A DNA stretch of 64,000 nt from Portibacter marinus (lineage in GTDB: Bacteria > Bacteroidota > Bacteroidia > Chitinophagales > Saprospiraceae): the NCBI RefSeq assembly GCF_021533195.1, contig NZ_JAJNKB010000002.1, positions 186,001 through 250,000 on the forward strand. Direction: 5' to 3'. Numbering within the stretch: position 1 is the first letter of the stretch; every line of letters begins with the position of its first letter. Under the pieces are notes generated by a model. It saw nothing but the letters and a program-made list of their open reading frames with translations, searched no databases and was not told the origin of the DNA. Positions 37,339-45,810 of the stretch are shown piece by piece. A program made the position numbers and the translations under genes.

Positions 37339-38011
37339 TGATTTCTTCAACCACTGCCGAAGAACTTAATTGATAAGCGGACCACAAGGCTTCCGCAACA
37401 TCACTGGCCTTCATTAGTCGCTCTTCTGGGAGGTCAACACCATCCCACGAATGGGACCAGGTAGCTCCTGGCATGATTGCAGTGACCTTTATACCTTTGT
37501 TCTTCAGCTCTTCTCTTAAGACTTTCGAAAATCCCAGTAAGGCAAATTTACTGATAGAGTAGGAGCCGCCATTTGGATAAGCTATTAAACTTGCTACGGA
37601 ACACATATTGAAAATATGCCCTTGGTTTCTTTCCAGAAACTTCGGTAAAAGTGCTTTGGTAAAATAATAGGCGCTGTATAAATTGGTTTCAATTTGAGAT
37701 TCAAGAATTCCATCCTCTTCTTTATGAACTTCACCTGGAATAAATACTCCTGCATTATTTACCAGTATTTCAACAGTTTTCCATTGCTTTTTAACTAGTT
37801 CTGCAAAGGCCGTGACCTCAGACTTAATACTCATGTCTGTAGGCTTGCTTATGAATTCAATGTTAGGATGTTTTGCTTTTAATGCCTTTTCCATAGCTAT
37901 AAGATCGGCAGAACTACGAGAGCAAATGGCCAGATTGGAACCTTCTTGCGCTAATCTTTCAGCAATAGCTCTTCCGATTCCCTTGGTTCCACCCGTTATT
38001 ATAGCGTTCAT
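37310..38011 (-). CDS. SDR family oxidoreductase
   Basis: The 233-residue short-chain dehydrogenase has the cofactor loop TGGTKGIGRAIAERLA, NNAGVF and the active-site Tyr-x3-Lys in YSISKFALLG. The Arg after strand 2 (CSRSS) suggests NADP(H). The substrate is unknown. It is divergent from the mlaE-like gene and convergent with the M43 protease gene. Confidence 0.85.
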   Translation of the reverse strand: MNAIITGGTKGIGRAIAERLAQEGSNLAICSRSSADLIAMEKALKAKHPNIEFISKPTDMSIKSEVTAFAELVKKQWKTVEILVNNAGVFIPGEVHKEEDGILESQIETNLYSAYYFTKALLPKFLERNQGHIFNMCSVASLIAYPNGGSYSISKFALLGFSKVLREELKNKGIKVTAIMPGATWSHSWDGVDLPEERLMKASDVAEALWSAYQLSSSAVVEEIIIRPQLGDL

Positions 38012-38088
38012 GTTATAAGTTTATGAAATACTAAGCATATTGTTAGCTTTACCAAACAAAAGCTTTAAAATTAGGTTTAAAACGTTGT

Positions 38089-38835
38089 ATGATTTCAAAA
38101 ATTTTCACTGACTTCGGCAGATTCATTCTTTGGTTGCCGAAGGTTTTCGCCAAACCAGAAAATCTTTCTATGTACTGGAAAGAGATTTCCAGGCAAATGA
38201 ATGATATTGGGATAGGATCATTTATCATCGTTTTCTTAATTGCCATATTCATTGGAGCGGTTACAGCGGTGCAGTTTGCCTATCAGATGGATGGTACTTT
38301 GATTCCGAGGTATTATATTGGTTACATCGTGCGAGATATGACCATCATAGAAATGGCACCTACGATTTCATGTTTGGTTCTATCAGGAAAAGTCGGCTCT
38401 AATATAGCGGCAGAAATTGGTGGGATGAGACAAAAAGAGCACATCGATGCTATGGAAATCATGGGTGTTAATACTGCGGCCTATCTGGTGATGCCTAAAA
38501 TAATTGCTGCTTTGGTAGTTATTCCTTTATTGGTTTGTATGGCTGCCATCGTAAGCATCCTTGGAGCCTATCTTGCTAGTGTACCCACAGGAATGTTTAC
38601 AGGTGGAGAATTTGTGCAGGGGTTAAGATCATGGTTTGAAGGATGGAATGTGTTTATTATGCTGGTTAAATCTGTGGTTTTTGCATTCATCTTAACGAGT
38701 GTAGCTTGCTATCAGGGCTATTTTGTGAAAGGAGGAAGTATTGAGCTCGGAAAAGCGAGTACACAAGCGGTAGTAACCGGAAATATTCTGATTCTGGTTG
38801 CTGATTACGTCATCGCATTAGTATTGACCACATGA
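38089..38835 (+). CDS. mlaE: MlaE family ABC transporter permease
   Basis: The 248-residue permease has the MlaE fold: an amphipathic N-terminal helix, then about five membrane helices, with the family segments MAPTISCLVLSGKVGSNIAAE, IGGMRQKEHIDAMEIMGV and VPTGMFTGGEF. It forms the inner-membrane part of a phospholipid (Mla-type) transporter that helps keep outer-membrane asymmetry. It overlaps the ATPase gene by 4 nt. The MlaD substrate-binding gene does not follow in this window. Confidence 0.9.
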   Translation: MISKIFTDFGRFILWLPKVFAKPENLSMYWKEISRQMNDIGIGSFIIVFLIAIFIGAVTAVQFAYQMDGTLIPRYYIGYIVRDMTIIEMAPTISCLVLSGKVGSNIAAEIGGMRQKEHIDAMEIMGVNTAAYLVMPKIIAALVVIPLLVCMAAIVSILGAYLASVPTGMFTGGEFVQGLRSWFEGWNVFIMLVKSVVFAFILTSVACYQGYFVKGGSIELGKASTQAVVTGNILILVADYVIALVLTT

Positions 38836-39587
38836 TAAGAGTTGAGCATATAAAGAAGTCTTTTGGAGACACTGAAGTACTTAAAGGAATCAGTTTTACA
38901 TTTTTAAAAGGAAAAACCAATTTAATTATTGGTAAGAGTGGTGCCGGCAAGACGGTCTTATTGAAATTATTAGTTGGCCTACTCAAACCTACCTCCGGTA
39001 AAATATGGTATGATGATGTCGATTTCACTAAATTAGATCAGGAAGCAGTACGTCGGATTAGAATGCAAGTAGGTATGCTTTTTCAAGGTTCAGCTTTATT
39101 CGATTCGATGACTGTTGAGGAGAACATCAGATTTCCGATGGATATGTTTACCAAGAAAACCATGAAGGAGAAGAGAAAAAGAGTGGATTACTGCCTGGAA
39201 CGCGTCAATTTGGAGGGCGTTAATGATAGATATCCTTCAGAAACCAGTGGAGGGATGCAAAAGAGGGTAGGGATTGCCAGAGCCATTGTTCTAGAGCCTA
39301 AGTATCTTTTCTGTGATGAGCCCAATTCGGGTTTAGATCCGAAGACTTCTATAGTTATCGATGAGTTGATCGCTAGTATTACCGAAGAAAACAATATTAC
39401 TACAGTCATCAATACGCACGATATGAATTCTGTAATGGAAATAGGAGAAAATATTGCACTACTTCATGACGGACATCTGGCATGGGAAGGGAGTAAAGAA
39501 GAAGTTTTGAAATCAGGCAATGAACTTCTACACGACTTTATTTTCGCTTCTCCATTTTTACAAAAGCTGAAAGAAAGTGCAGACTAA
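38832..39587 (+). CDS. mlaF: ABC transporter ATPase, MlaF-like
   Basis: The 251-residue ATPase has Walker A GKSGAGKTVL, a Q-loop in MLFQGSALFDSMTVEEN, the signature ETSGGMQKR, Walker B YLFCDEPNSGLD and the H-loop in INTHD. The FQGSALFDSMTV segment is typical of MlaF, the partner of the preceding MlaE permease. Overlap of the two genes by ATGA suggests equimolar synthesis. Confidence 0.9.
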   Translation: MIRVEHIKKSFGDTEVLKGISFTFLKGKTNLIIGKSGAGKTVLLKLLVGLLKPTSGKIWYDDVDFTKLDQEAVRRIRMQVGMLFQGSALFDSMTVEENIRFPMDMFTKKTMKEKRKRVDYCLERVNLEGVNDRYPSETSGGMQKRVGIARAIVLEPKYLFCDEPNSGLDPKTSIVIDELIASITEENNITTVINTHDMNSVMEIGENIALLHDGHLAWEGSKEEVLKSGNELLHDFIFASPFLQKLKESAD

Positions 39588-39692
39588 ACTGTCTTCTTAA
39601 ACACGTCGTTCATCATAATATAAAAACTTGTCATAAGTTATATACGCTGAAGTTCAATAGGAGAGCTTTGATTGTTTAACAAATTATAATTT

Positions 39693-40631
39693 ATGACAAT
39701 TAAAAATTTATTGATGATGCTGTTTGCGATCCTGATGGTAGCTGCAGCATGTGAAAAAGAAGTCGCAGAAATCCCTAAGGAAGAAACCAAACCAACTGGT
39801 AGATTTCAGTTGGAAATGACGGATTCGCCTGTTGATCATCCGGAGGTGGAAGCTGTATTTATAACCATTGCAGATGTCAAGCTTGATGGCGAGTCAATTG
39901 AAGGTTTTGAAAAAACCACATTTGATATTTCAGCTTACCAGCAAGGTGATGTGAAAGTTTTATTTGACGGTAGTTTAGCTGTGGCCAATTACAGTGATCT
40001 TGAGATCGTTTTAGACCATGCTAAGGATGATCAAGGGAATTCCCCCGGAAGTTACGTGCTGGAAAAAGATGGTGAAACATACGGTTTGTCTGAGCTTGCT
40101 GAAAGCACAATCAAATTCGAGCGGACTATTACCATCGATAGTATTGAAACATCCAATATCCTGGTAGATTTTGATCTAAGAAAAACCATCAAGGAGGGTG
40201 ATGAAGATCGAAAATACGAGTTTACAGCCGGTTCTTCCTTTGAATCTGGTTTTAGAATAGTAGACAAAAAAGACTCCGGAAAGATTATTGGGCAAATAAA
40301 TGATCCTTTGTCAAATAGTGAAGTTACTGTCGCCTATATATATAAAAAAGGAACATTTAATTCTGAGATTGAAACTTCTGCACAAGATGGAATTTTATTT
40401 GCCAATGCTTACAGTAGCGCCAAAGTGGATGATGAAGGAAACTTTGAATTACATTATTTGGAGACAGGTAAGTATGAACTTTACTTCGGCTCTTTTGATG
40501 TTGAAGAAGATGGTGGCCTATCCTTAGAAGGGAGATTGACCATGGACGCGTTGAATTTAACAGATATTGATATTCAGGCCAACAGTACACTGAATATTGC
40601 ACTCACAGTAACTGGAATATTAAATCTGTAG
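39693..40631 (+). CDS. DUF4382 lipoprotein
   Basis: The 312-residue lipoprotein has a signal peptide with lipobox VAAAC. A DUF4382 domain covers about 35-190: it starts GRFQLEMTDSPVD, the family hallmark, and includes VEAVFITIADVKLDG and NILVDFDLRK. A C-terminal domain (about 195-312) looks like a carboxypeptidase-regulatory-type beta sandwich. The function is unknown; DUF4382 proteins are exported and Asp/Glu-rich. It is the first of two DUF4382 genes flanking the TonB receptor and feoAB. A 12-bp palindrome, AAATTATAATTT, abuts the ATG. Confidence 0.85.
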   Translation: MTIKNLLMMLFAILMVAAACEKEVAEIPKEETKPTGRFQLEMTDSPVDHPEVEAVFITIADVKLDGESIEGFEKTTFDISAYQQGDVKVLFDGSLAVANYSDLEIVLDHAKDDQGNSPGSYVLEKDGETYGLSELAESTIKFERTITIDSIETSNILVDFDLRKTIKEGDEDRKYEFTAGSSFESGFRIVDKKDSGKIIGQINDPLSNSEVTVAYIYKKGTFNSEIETSAQDGILFANAYSSAKVDDEGNFELHYLETGKYELYFGSFDVEEDGGLSLEGRLTMDALNLTDIDIQANSTLNIALTVTGILNL

Positions 40632-40738
40632 CTAAACGAAAGCACACTTTGTATATTCGAAGCAGGCAAATGAGGTGTTTTTAAGCTTATTTCCCCGTAA
40701 TTTGGTCAATATTAGACCATGAAAAATTTAACAACACA

Positions 40739-40801
40739 GAAGCTGCCTCCATTAGTTAGTTGTTTTTATTATTCCATAGAATCCGGGGGCAGCTTCATTT
40801 T
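40739..40801 (+). terminator. Predicted terminator between convergent DUF4382 and TonB-receptor genes
   Basis: GAAGCTGCCTCC (40739-40750) pairs with GGGGGCAGCTTC (40785-40796) over 12 positions with one T-G wobble, around a 34-nt AT-rich loop. It is followed by ATTTTTG. The long loop makes it less certain than a standard hairpin. Confidence 0.5.
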
Positions 40802-40803
40802 TG

Positions 40804-43239
40804 TTAAAAATCCAATCTATAATAGAAAAGCGGTAAAAAGCCCAATTGGTACTCTTCCCTGATAGGTCCTAATGGATTATCAGGAGCATAAGTTAAAGTC
40901 AGGATATTTTTAGTGTCAAAAATATTGACAAAATCAATGGCCAATTCATGGGTTAAGTTCCTAGTATTGTATCTGTAATTGATTTTAGCATCAGCCCGGA
41001 AATAGGGTCTGAATTGAAATTCATTAAAATTGACATTATCCCTGTAAATAATCTCAAGTTCCCTTGCAGATTCTATCTCATTGACTTCACCATATCGTCT
41101 TCCACCGGCATAAGTTACCTTTCCACCGATATTTAATGAAGACTTGTTGCTGAATTGAAATTCTTTTGCAAATAGTGCATTTGATGCATGATTTCCGTTG
41201 AAGGATGTATTGGTCCATCGACCATTGGACCCCCTGTATTCTGAATTGAAAAGAGATGAAGTGATGAGGAAATAGTAACCACTGGCAAAAAACTTTTCGA
41301 TGGTCAACTCTATACCATAATTCCTTCCATCTCCTGAATTGGATAACTCAGCTGGGAAAAAACGCGAAAAGCCAGACCCGGCATTGACCAAACTAAAAGA
41401 TGACTGCTCGATTTCTACAGGTATATTATATAAGTATTGATAATAGGTTTCGAATTTAAGTCGCATATTCTTAGCTAAATTCCTATCATAAGAGAAAACG
41501 GCGTGATTGCTTTTGGTTAAGCCCATATCTCTGTTATATTCTACAGGCTGTCCATTTTCATCGGATCGGTTTCCATAGAAATAGAGGTAATTGGATTGAA
41601 TTTGTGAATGCACACCTAGTCCTAAGCCAATCTTTTGTTTATTATCAATCTGATAGGAAAGACCGACTCGCGGTTCAAGCGGGGAGAACGAATTATTATT
41701 AAGACTGTAATAAGTGCTTGTTATTCCTGAAGTCAAGGTCAGATCCTCATTTAATCTGAATTTGGCTTGTATATATGGTTGAATTAAAGCGGTCATTACA
41801 TTGGCATTCCATCTGGTTCTCCAGTCCCTAAAAATGGTTTCTCCTCCGGAAATATCAGGTATTATTCTTCTGACGCTATCCTGATACCTGAGATCGAAGA
41901 AATCTGTATTGATTCCCACTTTCAAAGAAAGCCTCTTATTTGCTTTCCAGTTAGTAAAAATGTACGCACTATACTTATTCTCTGTAAAGGTATAGTCGAG
42001 AACATTTACCAGTGTATCCACATTATATCGGTTGTTAATAATACTTCGTTCAAAATAGTCGTGATTCGCATCAACGTTGGAATGAGATGCAGCTATACCT
42101 GCCTTTATAAAGGTATTGATGTTAATAGGTTGTGTGTATGTAGCGCCTACAATGCCCATTCTGGAACCAAAATATTGGTCGCGGTCGTTTGAACCAAAAA
42201 TCAATGTACTGGTGTCCACTTCAGTATCTTCGCTGAGTATGATGTCTATATTACTTAAACCACCTATTCCAAAAATGGCCAGATTTCCACCTTTTTTCAT
42301 TGGAAAATTCAACCGAAAAGCACCATCCTGATATTGAGGTACAGCATCAGTACCTACATTGATGTTGAGGAATTGAAATAATGAAAGGGTTGAATATCGA
42401 TATGTTGCCAGATAGGATGCGCCTCCAGAATTTAATGGTCCTTCAGCCATTAATTCAGTTCCCAGAAAACCCAATTGAGCACTAAACTCATGCTTTTTGT
42501 TATTCCCATTTCGCATTCTCAGATCAAACACACCCGCGATTCCATTTCCATATTCGGCAGGAAAAGCACCGGTGAAAAAATCTGAATTGGCTAAAAACTT
42601 ATTATTGAGTATGGTAACCGGCCCTCCACCTGTTCCGGGTATGGAAAAGTGATTGGGATTGGGAATATTGAAACCATCCAAACGCCATAAAACGCCTTGA
42701 GGAGAATTCCCTCTGATTATGATATCGTTTCTGGAATCATCGGCTCCTTGTACACCTGCAAAATTGGATGCCATTCTTGCAGGTTCTCCCCTTGAACCGG
42801 CGTAGCGATCAGTTTCCTGAACAGAAAATTCACGTGCACTGACGGTTGCCATCTCGTTGGTCACATCACCACTTCTTTTGGCAAAAACCACGACTTCATC
42901 AAGTTCAAGAACCTGTTCCTCCATTTTAATATTGAGGATCACTTCCTTAGCAGAATTAACAATGATGTCTGTAAGCCTGACCTCTTTGTAGCCCAGGTAG
43001 GTAAACGAAATGGTCATGCGTCCCAATGGGACATTTTCAATCATAAACTGACCATCGAGGTCACTTGTCGTTCCCAGAATTGTACCGTCCTCCTGTGGAA
43101 TGGCGACATTAACTCCGATCAAAGGAAATTGAGATTCTTGATCTACGACAGTACCACGAACTGTTTGGGTAATTTGGCATTGAACCCAAAAACCAAAGAA
43201 GCACATCAGAGAAGTGAGTAAAATTCTAAACTTCTGCAT
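40804..43239 (-). CDS. TonB-dependent receptor with carboxypeptidase-regulatory-like domain
   Basis: The 811-residue outer-membrane protein has a signal peptide, a CarboxypepD_reg-like domain (about 28-115; VRGTVVDQESQFPLIGVNV, LGYKEV), a plug domain (about 130-240; NDIIIRGNSPQGVLWRLDG) and a 22-strand-type barrel ending in aromatic FYYRLDF. It would import a ligand using TonB energy. The ligand is unknown; divergence from feoAB hints at iron, but no SusD partner or siderophore genes are present. Its promoter region shares an inverted repeat with feoA. Confidence 0.9.
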   Translation of the reverse strand: MQKFRILLTSLMCFFGFWVQCQITQTVRGTVVDQESQFPLIGVNVAIPQEDGTILGTTSDLDGQFMIENVPLGRMTISFTYLGYKEVRLTDIIVNSAKEVILNIKMEEQVLELDEVVVFAKRSGDVTNEMATVSAREFSVQETDRYAGSRGEPARMASNFAGVQGADDSRNDIIIRGNSPQGVLWRLDGFNIPNPNHFSIPGTGGGPVTILNNKFLANSDFFTGAFPAEYGNGIAGVFDLRMRNGNNKKHEFSAQLGFLGTELMAEGPLNSGGASYLATYRYSTLSLFQFLNINVGTDAVPQYQDGAFRLNFPMKKGGNLAIFGIGGLSNIDIILSEDTEVDTSTLIFGSNDRDQYFGSRMGIVGATYTQPININTFIKAGIAASHSNVDANHDYFERSIINNRYNVDTLVNVLDYTFTENKYSAYIFTNWKANKRLSLKVGINTDFFDLRYQDSVRRIIPDISGGETIFRDWRTRWNANVMTALIQPYIQAKFRLNEDLTLTSGITSTYYSLNNNSFSPLEPRVGLSYQIDNKQKIGLGLGVHSQIQSNYLYFYGNRSDENGQPVEYNRDMGLTKSNHAVFSYDRNLAKNMRLKFETYYQYLYNIPVEIEQSSFSLVNAGSGFSRFFPAELSNSGDGRNYGIELTIEKFFASGYYFLITSSLFNSEYRGSNGRWTNTSFNGNHASNALFAKEFQFSNKSSLNIGGKVTYAGGRRYGEVNEIESARELEIIYRDNVNFNEFQFRPYFRADAKINYRYNTRNLTHELAIDFVNIFDTKNILTLTYAPDNPLGPIREEYQLGFLPLFYYRLDF

Positions 43240-43264
43240 TGAATTCTCATTTAAGTTATGACAT

Positions 43265-43298
43265 AAAGATATGTTATTCCATCCAAATCCATATCTTT
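43265..43298. promoter_or_regulatory. Inverted repeat in the divergent TonB-receptor/feoA promoter region
   Basis: AAAGATATG (43265-43273) and CATATCTTT (43290-43298) are perfect 9-bp complements with a 16-bp spacer. The right arm lies within the predicted feoA -7 box (TATCTTTG, 43292-43299), and the left arm gives TATCTTTA on the minus strand for the receptor gene. It may be a divergent promoter pair, an operator, or both. Confidence 0.5.
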
Positions 43299-43299
43299 G
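43292..43299 (+). promoter_or_regulatory. Predicted -7 box of the feoAB operon
   Basis: TATCTTTG matches TAnnTTTG exactly, 26 nt upstream of the feoA TTG start. Confidence 0.45.
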
Positions 43300-43325
43300 T
43301 TATTTTAATTAAGTCTAAATAAAGC

Positions 43326-43547
43326 TTGAGAACTATATTGGATTTAAAGAAGGGAGAATCTGCAATTGTAGAGCAATTCATAGATGAATCGCTTTCCTGT
43401 AAATTGTTGACCATGGGCATTTTGCCCCATGCGAAAATTACAATGGTTAGGGTTGCTCCCTTTGGAGGTGCGTTCTACCTGAAGTTGAACGGACTAAATG
43501 TAGCTGTACGAAAAAATGAAGCAGCTACCATTATAATTAAAGATTAA
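43326..43547 (+). CDS. feoA: Ferrous iron transport protein A
   Basis: The 73-residue SH3-like protein fits FeoA: LKKGESAIVEQF, LLTMGILPHAKI and APFGGAFYLKLNG. It assists FeoB in Fe2+ uptake at the inner membrane. The start is TTG at 43326; the only nearby ATG is inside the conserved core. It overlaps feoB by 1 nt (TAATG), so the two are coupled. Confidence 0.92.
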   Translation: MRTILDLKKGESAIVEQFIDESLSCKLLTMGILPHAKITMVRVAPFGGAFYLKLNGLNVAVRKNEAATIIIKD

Positions 43548-45667
43548 TGGTGCAGAGAGAAAAGCCGGTAATTGCACTTATTGGCAACCCTAATTGTGGA
43601 AAATCAAGTCTTTTCAATATTCTTACTGGTTTGCGTCAACAAGTAGGGAACTTCCCTGGCGTTACTGTAGATAAGAAAATCGGCGCAACAGACCTGGGGC
43701 AGGGAACCTATGCTGATGTACTTGACTTACCCGGAACCTATAGTCTCTATCCCAATTCCACTGACGAAAGAATCGTTACAGAAATACTGACTCACCCTGG
43801 TAACCCGAATTATCCAGACTTCATCATATATGTGTTGGATGTCATGAATATGGAAAGGCACCTTTTGCTCGCCTCCCAACTAATTGATTTAAAAATCCCC
43901 ATGGTTATAGCCATCAATATGACGGATATTGCCGATAAGGAAGGGTTAAAATATGATTCAGTTTATCTAGAAAAGAAATTAGGTGTTAAAGTCATTCCTA
44001 TCAGTTGCCGTGAGGAAAGAAACATTGATGTATTAAAAAATACGGTATTGCAACTCATTAAGAAAAATGAGGGTATACCGGACACTTCTTTTCACAGCTT
44101 TTCAAGGGCTGACATAGAGACGATTGAGAAATTGAAACCATATCTTGAGGAAACTAACGACTACAGAACATTATTGATCGCCCATCATCATGACTGGCTG
44201 AAGAGTAAAAGTGCTGCTGAAAAGATTAACATCAAAAACCTTACAGATCAGGCCCATTTTGAATCGATAAAATCCCAGATTAATGAAACCATGGGACGTT
44301 TTTCAAAATTTACGCCGTATCTGCGTCACATGCAGTCCAAAGACGACCTTAAGAGTGAAAGTCTGACTGATGCCATAGATAACGTGATCACTCATCGGAT
44401 CTTTGGTCCGGTGATTTTTTTCGGAATCATGCTGCTGGTATTTCAATTGATTTTCTCATGGTCAGAATATCCAATGACATGGATCGAGGATGCATTTGTA
44501 TGGGGAGAACAAGTGGTGAAAGAATTTCTTCCTGACGGATGGTTTACCCGACTTTTAACTGAAGGAGTGATTGCTGGATTAGGTGGGATCATGGTTTTTA
44601 TACCTCAAATTCTGTTTTTATTTCTTTTAATCTCTTTTCTTGAGGAGGTCGGGTACATGTCGCGTGCCGTCTTTATGTTTGACAAGCTTTTTCAGAAGTT
44701 TGGACTAAATGGTAGAAGCATAGTCGCACTGGTTTCCAGTGGAGCTTGTGCTATTCCTGCGATCATGTCGACGCGAACCATTAGCAACTGGCGAGAAAGA
44801 TTGATTACTATCATGGTAACACCTTTGATCAGTTGTTCTGCCAGAATACCCGTTTATACAGTCCTGATAGGTTTTGTCGTTCCTGCAGGTTCTATTTATG
44901 GATTTAATCAACAAGGCCTTGCTTTTATGGGTTTGTATCTATTGTCGATTGTGGCAGCATTGGGCTCAGCCTCTGTATTTAATCTGATATTGAAGAAAGA
45001 AGATCATTCATATCTGATGATGGAACTTCCTATATACAAGCCACCTTTATGGAAAAACATCTTCTTCACGGTAAAAGAAAAAGTATTGACCTTCATCATA
45101 GAAGCCGGCAAAGTCATACTCGTTATTTCTATCATCCTATGGTTCCTGGCCTCATACGGACCTAAAGCGGATATGGCGCAGGCAGAAAAACAAGCTATCC
45201 AATTAGCAGAGGATCGCAATCTGGATGAGACCTCTTCTGAACAACTATTGGCTTCCCTTAAGATTGAAAACTCTTATGCCGGGCATTTAGGCAAATTTAT
45301 TGAACCAGTGATAAGACCCTTGGGGTTTGACTGGAAAATAGGAATCGCCTTAATTACATCTTTTGCTGCTCGGGAGGTATTCGTCGGAACCATGGCCACG
45401 ATTTATAGTATCGGTGGAACGGAGGATGAAGCGACTGTCAGAGAGCGAATGGCGGCTGAAGTAAACCCTATTACCGGACGTCCGGTCTATGGATTTGCGA
45501 CATCCCTTTCCTTGCTGGTATTTTATGTTTTTGCAATGCAATGTATGAGTACTCTTGCAGTGACCAAACGCGAAACCAAATCGTGGAAATGGCCTGTCAT
45601 CCAATTTATTTATATGAGTTTAATGGCTTATACAGGAAGTTTGCTCGTCTACCAAATCTTAGGCTAA
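43547..45667 (+). CDS. feoB: Ferrous iron transport protein B
   Basis: The 706-residue GTP-gated Fe2+ transporter has an N-terminal G domain: G1 GNPNCGKSSL, G2 region NFPGVTVDK, G3 DLPGTYSL and G4 NMTD. A helical guanine-dissociation-inhibitor domain (about 170-260) follows. The membrane domain has two Gate repeats with conserved Cys (SSGACAIPAIMSTRTI; CSARIPVY), and a C-terminal helix ends the protein. Length and order are standard. It brings in Fe2+, which may feed the heme pathway encoded elsewhere in the window. Confidence 0.96.
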   Translation: MVQREKPVIALIGNPNCGKSSLFNILTGLRQQVGNFPGVTVDKKIGATDLGQGTYADVLDLPGTYSLYPNSTDERIVTEILTHPGNPNYPDFIIYVLDVMNMERHLLLASQLIDLKIPMVIAINMTDIADKEGLKYDSVYLEKKLGVKVIPISCREERNIDVLKNTVLQLIKKNEGIPDTSFHSFSRADIETIEKLKPYLEETNDYRTLLIAHHHDWLKSKSAAEKINIKNLTDQAHFESIKSQINETMGRFSKFTPYLRHMQSKDDLKSESLTDAIDNVITHRIFGPVIFFGIMLLVFQLIFSWSEYPMTWIEDAFVWGEQVVKEFLPDGWFTRLLTEGVIAGLGGIMVFIPQILFLFLLISFLEEVGYMSRAVFMFDKLFQKFGLNGRSIVALVSSGACAIPAIMSTRTISNWRERLITIMVTPLISCSARIPVYTVLIGFVVPAGSIYGFNQQGLAFMGLYLLSIVAALGSASVFNLILKKEDHSYLMMELPIYKPPLWKNIFFTVKEKVLTFIIEAGKVILVISIILWFLASYGPKADMAQAEKQAIQLAEDRNLDETSSEQLLASLKIENSYAGHLGKFIEPVIRPLGFDWKIGIALITSFAAREVFVGTMATIYSIGGTEDEATVRERMAAEVNPITGRPVYGFATSLSLLVFYVFAMQCMSTLAVTKRETKSWKWPVIQFIYMSLMAYTGSLLVYQILG

Positions 45668-45781
45668 TAGTTCGCATGTCCCCAAACATTTGTCAGCTAT
45701 TTGTCGTAAGTAGTGACAATTGTACGTTATTACCCTGAAAAGGATAATCTTCTTTGAGGGAGCTCGTTTTTTAAACTGTCT

Positions 45782-45799
45782 AACTATTAGTTAATAGTT
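45782..45799. promoter_or_regulatory. Palindrome upstream of the poly-Glu DUF4382 lipoprotein gene
   Basis: AACTATTA and TAATAGTT are perfect 8-bp complements around GT, ending 11 nt before the ATG at 45811. The position and symmetry fit an operator, although AT-rich palindromes can arise by chance. Confidence 0.4.
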
Positions 45800-45810
45800 C
45801 ACTTAAAATA

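Noticed and set aside
40719-40862. Small 47-codon plus-strand ORF starting MKNLTTQKLPP
   Set aside because: It coincides with the predicted terminator hairpin and the antisense 3' end of the TonB-receptor gene; no promoter or conserved pattern supports it.
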